Origin: Verrucomicrobiota bacterium
GTDB lineage: Bacteria; Verrucomicrobiota; Verrucomicrobiia; Verrucomicrobiales; DEV007
Length of the DNA stretch: 47,177 nucleotides
Direction: 5' to 3'
Assembly: GCA_002862135.1 (NCBI GenBank)
Contig: PKCI01000021.1
Span: 1-47,177, forward strand
This document shows positions 42,676 to 47,177 of this stretch, in pieces (the first letter of the stretch is position 1; each line of letters opens with the position of its first letter). Under the pieces are notes generated by a model that worked only from the letters and a program-made list of their open reading frames with translations, was not told the DNA's origin and did not search any database. Position numbers and translations under genes: made by a program.

Positions 42676-45048
42676 TTAATGCTCGGACCCAGCAGAAAAT
42701 CCGCCGTCGCCACGTCGTTTCTGAAACGGGGCACTCTCGATCACTCCATAGAGAATCCCTCGCAGTGTTCCTCCGTTAGCTTCAGCATCGCCAACAATCT
42801 TGTCGATCGTTGGCGCATCGAAGTATTCAATCCCCCGACCAATGGCATAAGTCAGCAGTTTTTCGGAAAGGGCCCGGTGAAAGTCTCCCTTCCGATCTGT
42901 AGCGAGGATATGACTGAGTTCCCTGGCATCAGAAAACCGCTCCCCGGTCATCAACTTACCGGAGGCGTCAATCGGTTGACCGTTCTCTTCATCACGCCAG
43001 AGACCTAACCGGTTGAAGTTCTCCAGTGCCAATCCGATCGGATCCATTCGCATGTGGCAGGACGCACACATCTTTTCCTCGGCATGAAGTTCGAGGAGTT
43101 CTCTCAAGGTGACGTTTCCGGGAAGTTCTTTTGCCGCCTCCTCCAGTGGAGGCACATCAGGCACTGCGGGAGGGGCTGGAGTCGCCAGGAAATTCTCCAG
43201 GACAAACAACCCACGCTTCACTGGAGATGTCCGGGTCGGGTTCGATGTCACGATTTGAAAGGTCGCCTGGTTAAGCAGGCCGCCGCGCCTCGATTCCTCC
43301 GGTAAGTGAACAAGACGCATGTTCCGTCCAGAAACTCCTTTCACGTTATACCAGTTGGCGAGTTCCTCGTTTAGGAAGGTGTAGTTCGCCGTCAGCAACT
43401 CAGTCGCGGGTTTATCGTGATCTAGAATATACTTAAAAAAGAGCTCACTCTCATGTCTCATCGACTCACGAAGGCGGCCGCTGAAGGTGCGCCGGACTCC
43501 TCCGTGGCTGCGAATATTCAAAGCGCGTTGATCGATGAAAATGGTCTGCACATCTCGAGCCTGAAGCCATTGCCCAACGAAATTCCTGTAAAACCTCTGT
43601 GTCTGAACACTCTTCAACATACGATCGACTTGAGGTCTAAGATTGTTGCGAAGCTCCCCTTTCGCTGCGAGCTCCAGCAATTCGTCGTCCGGGCAGGAAC
43701 TCCAGAGAAAGTATGAGAGCCGCGACGCCAGCGCGAATTCATCGATGGGGACAATCTTCGAAGGGTTGTCAGGCTCTGGCTGGATTTCAGCTCGCATCAG
43801 AAAGCGTGGGCTCACGAGGATGGCGGTGATTGCCTGCTGAATCCCCTGCTCGAATCCGTTACCGGGCTGCTTTTCAGTTTCCCGGGCGATCGCTACGAGA
43901 CGTTCGATCGTTTCCTGATCGACTGGCCGGCGGAACGTCATCGTAGCAACCTGTGTCAGAATTTTCCTACGATAAGCATCCCGCTTACTTTCGTCGGCGG
44001 GCGGAGCCCCTTCAGAAAATAGATACTGAACATGACGGGGATAATCCCTCTGACTTCCATGGAGCGGTCCGCGGATACGAATGGCATCGACATCGACAGC
44101 GAGGATCTTCTCGCCTTCAAGGGGAGGCTCACCCTCCTCGGTTTTGAGCCAGAGTGTTTTCTCACGACCACGCTTGAGATTGACCTTGGTTTTCAGAACC
44201 AGCTTGGCCGAGTTATCCCAACCAACGTTCCGGCTCACGAGCTCCTTGTCATCAACGCCGACTTTGAAATTCACGGTGTTCGAACTCGCGTCGGAAGATC
44301 CTTTGATCTTGAACTCGATACATATCTCATATTCACCGTCATATTCGACCGAGGGTTTCGCCTGCATTTTTCGGGGATGGTCGAACGGAATCCAGTCGAC
44401 GTGCCAGTCTGCCTTCCTCTCGTCTTTAAACTCATCCAGGTTCAACCACCACTCCAAGATCTGCGGCCCCTCCTGAGGAACCACCTCTTCGGACACCTTT
44501 GAAGCCGCCTCGAGGTATTTCTCCATCAAGAGTGGTGAGATACTCAAAACATCACCGATTGTATCGAAGCCATACCCGGTATCGTCCGGAGGCAGGATGT
44601 TTTCCACATCGAAATCGATCCGAAAAATATCTTTGATCGTGTTGCGGTACTCTTCGCGATTGAGGCGGCGAATTGTGACGCGTCCCGGATCAGGGTTTTC
44701 GTGATCAATCTTGAAAACATCGCTCTCGATGAATGCGAGAACCTCCCTCCGCTCTTCTGGTGTGAACTGCTTCTTATCAGCAGGCGGCATCAAGTTGCTG
44801 CGCACGTTCCTCCAGATCTCATACCAAACATCAAAGTCCTTGAGGTGTTCCTCCACGGAATCCCAGTCGTCCATGGCGAAGTCGCCCTTGTCCATGCCGT
44901 CACCATGACAGTCATAACACAGCGTCGTCAGGATGGGCTCCACCTTATCGTAGGCCGCGTTCTCACCTCGCACCCCGGTAGCCACAAGAGCCAACGGAAT
45001 CAACAAGCGCCAGACTGGAATGATCCTAACCATCTGTAATATCTTCAC
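42676..45048 (-). CDS. Planctomycete-type cytochrome protein: PSCyt1-like - DUF1587 - DUF1595 - DUF1592 - DUF1588 - DUF1585
   Basis: A 790-residue exported protein. After a signal peptide (about 1-28), a haem-type C-x-x-C-H lies at 44-48 (CYDCH) with NLMPPADKKQF as ligand loop. DUF1587 follows (TIRRLNREEYRNTIKDIF). The middle contains a beta-rich carbohydrate-binding-like stretch (about 200-335), then DUF1595 and DUF1592 (DEFALASRLSYFLWSSCPDDELL). DUF1588 carries a second C-x-x-C-H at 661-665 (CASCHMRMDPIGLALENF), and DUF1585 closes the protein (LLTYAIGRGIEYFD). This is the second of the two large cytochrome types of PVC bacteria; the other is at 9227. Function unproven. No DUF1552 partner follows, which is unusual for this type. 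It lies 65 bp downstream of the edge sulfatase, probably in one operon. Confidence 0.92.
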   Translation of the reverse strand: MKILQMVRIIPVWRLLIPLALVATGVRGENAAYDKVEPILTTLCYDCHGDGMDKGDFAMDDWDSVEEHLKDFDVWYEIWRNVRSNLMPPADKKQFTPEERREVLAFIESDVFKIDHENPDPGRVTIRRLNREEYRNTIKDIFRIDFDVENILPPDDTGYGFDTIGDVLSISPLLMEKYLEAASKVSEEVVPQEGPQILEWWLNLDEFKDERKADWHVDWIPFDHPRKMQAKPSVEYDGEYEICIEFKIKGSSDASSNTVNFKVGVDDKELVSRNVGWDNSAKLVLKTKVNLKRGREKTLWLKTEEGEPPLEGEKILAVDVDAIRIRGPLHGSQRDYPRHVQYLFSEGAPPADESKRDAYRRKILTQVATMTFRRPVDQETIERLVAIARETEKQPGNGFEQGIQQAITAILVSPRFLMRAEIQPEPDNPSKIVPIDEFALASRLSYFLWSSCPDDELLELAAKGELRNNLRPQVDRMLKSVQTQRFYRNFVGQWLQARDVQTIFIDQRALNIRSHGGVRRTFSGRLRESMRHESELFFKYILDHDKPATELLTANYTFLNEELANWYNVKGVSGRNMRLVHLPEESRRGGLLNQATFQIVTSNPTRTSPVKRGLFVLENFLATPAPPAVPDVPPLEEAAKELPGNVTLRELLELHAEEKMCASCHMRMDPIGLALENFNRLGLWRDEENGQPIDASGKLMTGERFSDARELSHILATDRKGDFHRALSEKLLTYAIGRGIEYFDAPTIDKIVGDAEANGGTLRGILYGVIESAPFQKRRGDGGFSAGSEH

Positions 45049-45113
45049 GCCACCCTACGCCGTTCTCCACCCGCGCAAGAACGTGTCATCCGTGACGTAA
45101 TTATGTCGGCAAA

Positions 45114-47177
45114 TTATTCGAGAGGCCTCACCGAGATCGACTTCAAGCGCCAGCGTCCCTCGGCCTCAACGCCATAATGAGGCGCACTGCTAAGGAGCAG
45201 TTTTTCGCCTTTTTTTAGCACCCCGATGTCACTGAGCACGCCTGACTGATTCTTCATATCGATCGCAGCGTCAATGCAGTAGATCGCAAGCGGGGCCTTG
45301 TCTTCCACCTGATAAAATCCCCCGCACTGACCATTTCCAGCGGCAATGGCGACATTTTGAACCACGACATCCCGGTCAAATGAGAGCGAAAGTGTCTCGC
45401 CACCCTCCACCTGTTTCAAGGTGCCGCTGGATGCCCCCATACCAAGCGGATTGAAGGAAGGCGCACCGTCCGAGAATTCGACCGAAAGCGCGACTCCATT
45501 TTCCACCGCGGAAAAAGTGCCGTTGGTGAATTCGTGTTTCATTCCCGATTTGAACTCGAAAACTCGCTCAGGACCGGTTTTCAGCTCAGCGAGTCGATGC
45601 CCGCCAATATTGCGATGCTCAAGAGCAAGCTCACTCAGATACTTTACCAAAGACTCCAACCCCGGTTCGTTGACACGATTATTCTCCTCCATTTGATCGC
45701 CGGAGAGATCATACAACTCGATAGGAACAGCTTTACCCATGCGCAGCAGCGAAGCATCAAAGAAGAGCTTCCACTGCCCCTCAATGACTTTGCCATTCAC
45801 GGTTGGGGAATCCAGTCTCAGGGCGGACACCGCCGGATCATCTTTCGCCTCCTTGTGATCATGGGCAAACATCGGAGGACGTTCAACGAGTGTTTCGCCC
45901 TTCCAAGCCTTGAGGATGCTGAAGCTGTCTTCCGCTCCCTTCTCTCCTTTGGCCGGATCCGGCAGGTCATGCCCGAGAATTTCGGCAAAGGTAGCATAAA
46001 TGTCAGTGTGTCCTACGGGTGAAGAATTGGTTTCACCCGGAGTCTCTGTATCACCGTTACCAACGCCACCTCCCGGCCACGAAACGATATAGGGAACGCG
46101 GTGACCACCTTCGTAGGTGGAACCCTTGTTGCTGCGAAACGGGCCTGATGCCTCTCGGGTATTTTTCTCCGCTCCGTTGTCGCTCGTAAAGATCACCACG
46201 GTCGTTTCGATCAGTTTCTTTCCGGGATAACGCGGATCATCGTTCGCTTCAAGCCAGTCAATAAAGCGGCCGAGGATAAGGTCGTTTTCATAAATGTAGT
46301 CGTGACGCAGGTCCATCGGCTCCCCCTTCTTCGTGCGAGAGGCGCCAGTGGCGGGTTTTCCATTGATTCCCTCGTCAGGCGTGTAGGGGCCATGATTCGA
46401 CGGGGACGGGTAGTAGAGAAAGAAGGGCTTACCTTCATTTTCGCCTCCCGCAAGATGAGTCTCGAGATATTCCACGGACATGTCGGAGAAACGACTGCCC
46501 AGCTTAGTCAGGACGTAAGCATTCTCGCCTTCCCTGAACAGGGCTTTTCCATCACCACTCGCCGCAACCGCGGTGCGTTCATGCAGGTGTCCCGGTCCGA
46601 CCGTTTGATTCGGTCCATTCTTCTTGTCGCTTCCTGCATCGGGACCGGAAGTTCCGTGCGAACGCGAAGTGTAACGAGCCAAGTCGAATCCGTGATCCAC
46701 CGGCGCATCTGAGAGTGGCTGGGTGATATCTGCATCCGCCCACGCCGCAGCCGGGGAACCGTCAGCGCGAGAGTAACGCAGGCCCACATGCCACTTCCCG
46801 GTCATAGCGGTGGTGTAGCCTTCATCCCGAAACATGGTGGCCAGGGTCGGGCGGTCTTTTTCAATCATCGGGTCCCCCTGGTTGCCGAAGAGTACCCAGT
46901 GCTTGAGGCGATTCCGCCAAGGGTAACGTCCCGTCAGCAACCCGTATCGAGTGGGCGAACAGCGGGAGGAGGGCGTATGTGCATCCGTAAAGCGAACCCC
47001 GAGACGGGCCAGCTTCTCCATTGACGGGGTATCGACCTGCACTTCATCAGCATTCCCGGTGTAGTCTTGGAACGCACTGGTGTCACCCATACCCATGTCG
47101 TCAGCCATCATTAGGATGACGTTTGGTTTGACGACATCAGCCGCACCGGCAATACCAGTCGCAGCCAGGGCAACAAA
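45114..47177 (-). CDS. Type I sulfatase with C-terminal extension (C-S-P-T-R), 5' end cut by window edge
   Basis: The frame stays open to the last base, where it reads as the end of a signal peptide followed by the metal-binding strand (VKPNVILMMADDMGMGD). The Met codon at 47111 is therefore internal and a few residues are missing. The formylglycine site is CSPTR (Cys codon 46959-46961). GKWHVGLRYS and FTSDNGAEKN follow. The catalytic part has a long insert rich in Gly/Asp (about SHGTSGPDAGSDKKNGPNQT). After about residue 500 comes a beta-rich C-terminal module of roughly 160 residues (ERVFEFKSGMKHEFTNGTFS to the end), perhaps a carbohydrate-binding or lid domain. The downstream DUF1592-type gene is 65 bp away on the same strand. 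Confidence 0.93.
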   Translation of the reverse strand, partial: FVALAATGIAGAADVVKPNVILMMADDMGMGDTSAFQDYTGNADEVQVDTPSMEKLARLGVRFTDAHTPSSRCSPTRYGLLTGRYPWRNRLKHWVLFGNQGDPMIEKDRPTLATMFRDEGYTTAMTGKWHVGLRYSRADGSPAAAWADADITQPLSDAPVDHGFDLARYTSRSHGTSGPDAGSDKKNGPNQTVGPGHLHERTAVAASGDGKALFREGENAYVLTKLGSRFSDMSVEYLETHLAGGENEGKPFFLYYPSPSNHGPYTPDEGINGKPATGASRTKKGEPMDLRHDYIYENDLILGRFIDWLEANDDPRYPGKKLIETTVVIFTSDNGAEKNTREASGPFRSNKGSTYEGGHRVPYIVSWPGGGVGNGDTETPGETNSSPVGHTDIYATFAEILGHDLPDPAKGEKGAEDSFSILKAWKGETLVERPPMFAHDHKEAKDDPAVSALRLDSPTVNGKVIEGQWKLFFDASLLRMGKAVPIELYDLSGDQMEENNRVNEPGLESLVKYLSELALEHRNIGGHRLAELKTGPERVFEFKSGMKHEFTNGTFSAVENGVALSVEFSDGAPSFNPLGMGASSGTLKQVEGGETLSLSFDRDVVVQNVAIAAGNGQCGGFYQVEDKAPLAIYCIDAAIDMKNQSGVLSDIGVLKKGEKLLLSSAPHYGVEAEGRWRLKSISVRPLE

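Overview
The window looks like a chromosomal segment from a member of the PVC group, most probably a marine or otherwise aquatic Verrucomicrobiota; a planctomycete is the main alternative. The grounds are family content: six type I sulfatases, a giant planctomycete-type cytochrome protein (DUF1549/DUF1553) followed by a Tat-exported DUF1501 protein, a DUF1587/1592/1588/1585 protein, three DUF1080 domains, a PmoA-like (DUF6807) protein and a Tat-exported Gfo/Idh/MocA oxidoreductase. This is the usual equipment of bacteria that live on sulfated polysaccharides. I saw no tRNA, rRNA, CRISPR array, integrase or intact insertion sequence.

Layout. 1-4170 is the 3' part of a nonribosomal peptide synthetase (end of a condensation domain, then A with inserted N-methyltransferase, PCP and TE), facing a JmjC/cupin-8 oxygenase at 4188-5225. 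5489-14284 is a co-directional block: DUF6807, DUF1080, sulfatase, PSD1-type cytochrome, DUF1501. 14682-17813 holds a second sulfatase and a double-DUF1080 protein. 18269-23531 is a signalling island: an H-NOX gas sensor and its large hybrid histidine kinase (minus strand), with a divergent NarL-type regulator. 23839-24505 contains decayed genes, including an acyl-CoA thioesterase broken by a 5-bp tandem duplication. 24742-28675 has a Gfo/Idh/MocA protein with a clear terminator, dihydrofolate reductase and an iduronate-2-sulfatase-like enzyme.

28803-32534 is a four-gene minus-strand operon in which every junction is a 4-nt overlap: TIM-barrel isomerase, nagB, nagA and a divergent Nramp-fold transporter. 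It is preceded by a perfect 17-bp palindrome that may be its operator. Divergent from it is a TPR-membrane-VWA protein whose stop codon lies inside its own terminator hairpin. 35274-37099 pairs a SUKH (SMI1/KNR4) protein with a sulfatase whose core motif is C-H-L-S-R. 37642-40259 is a compact trio: GAF protein, signal-less subtilisin and an L,D-transpeptidase whose export signal sits about 190 residues into the protein. 40509-47177 (minus strand) holds two more sulfatases, the second cut by the window edge, and the DUF1592-type cytochrome.

How it works together (inference): exported sulfatases remove sulfate from glycans, DUF1080 and Gfo/Idh/MocA proteins process the sugars, and the nag operon channels amino sugars to fructose-6-phosphate. 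The points most worth following are the Nramp-like protein inside a nag operon, the GAF/subtilase/L,D-transpeptidase trio, the Cys-nucleophile NRPS thioesterase, the CHLSR sulfatase and the H-NOX kinase circuit.
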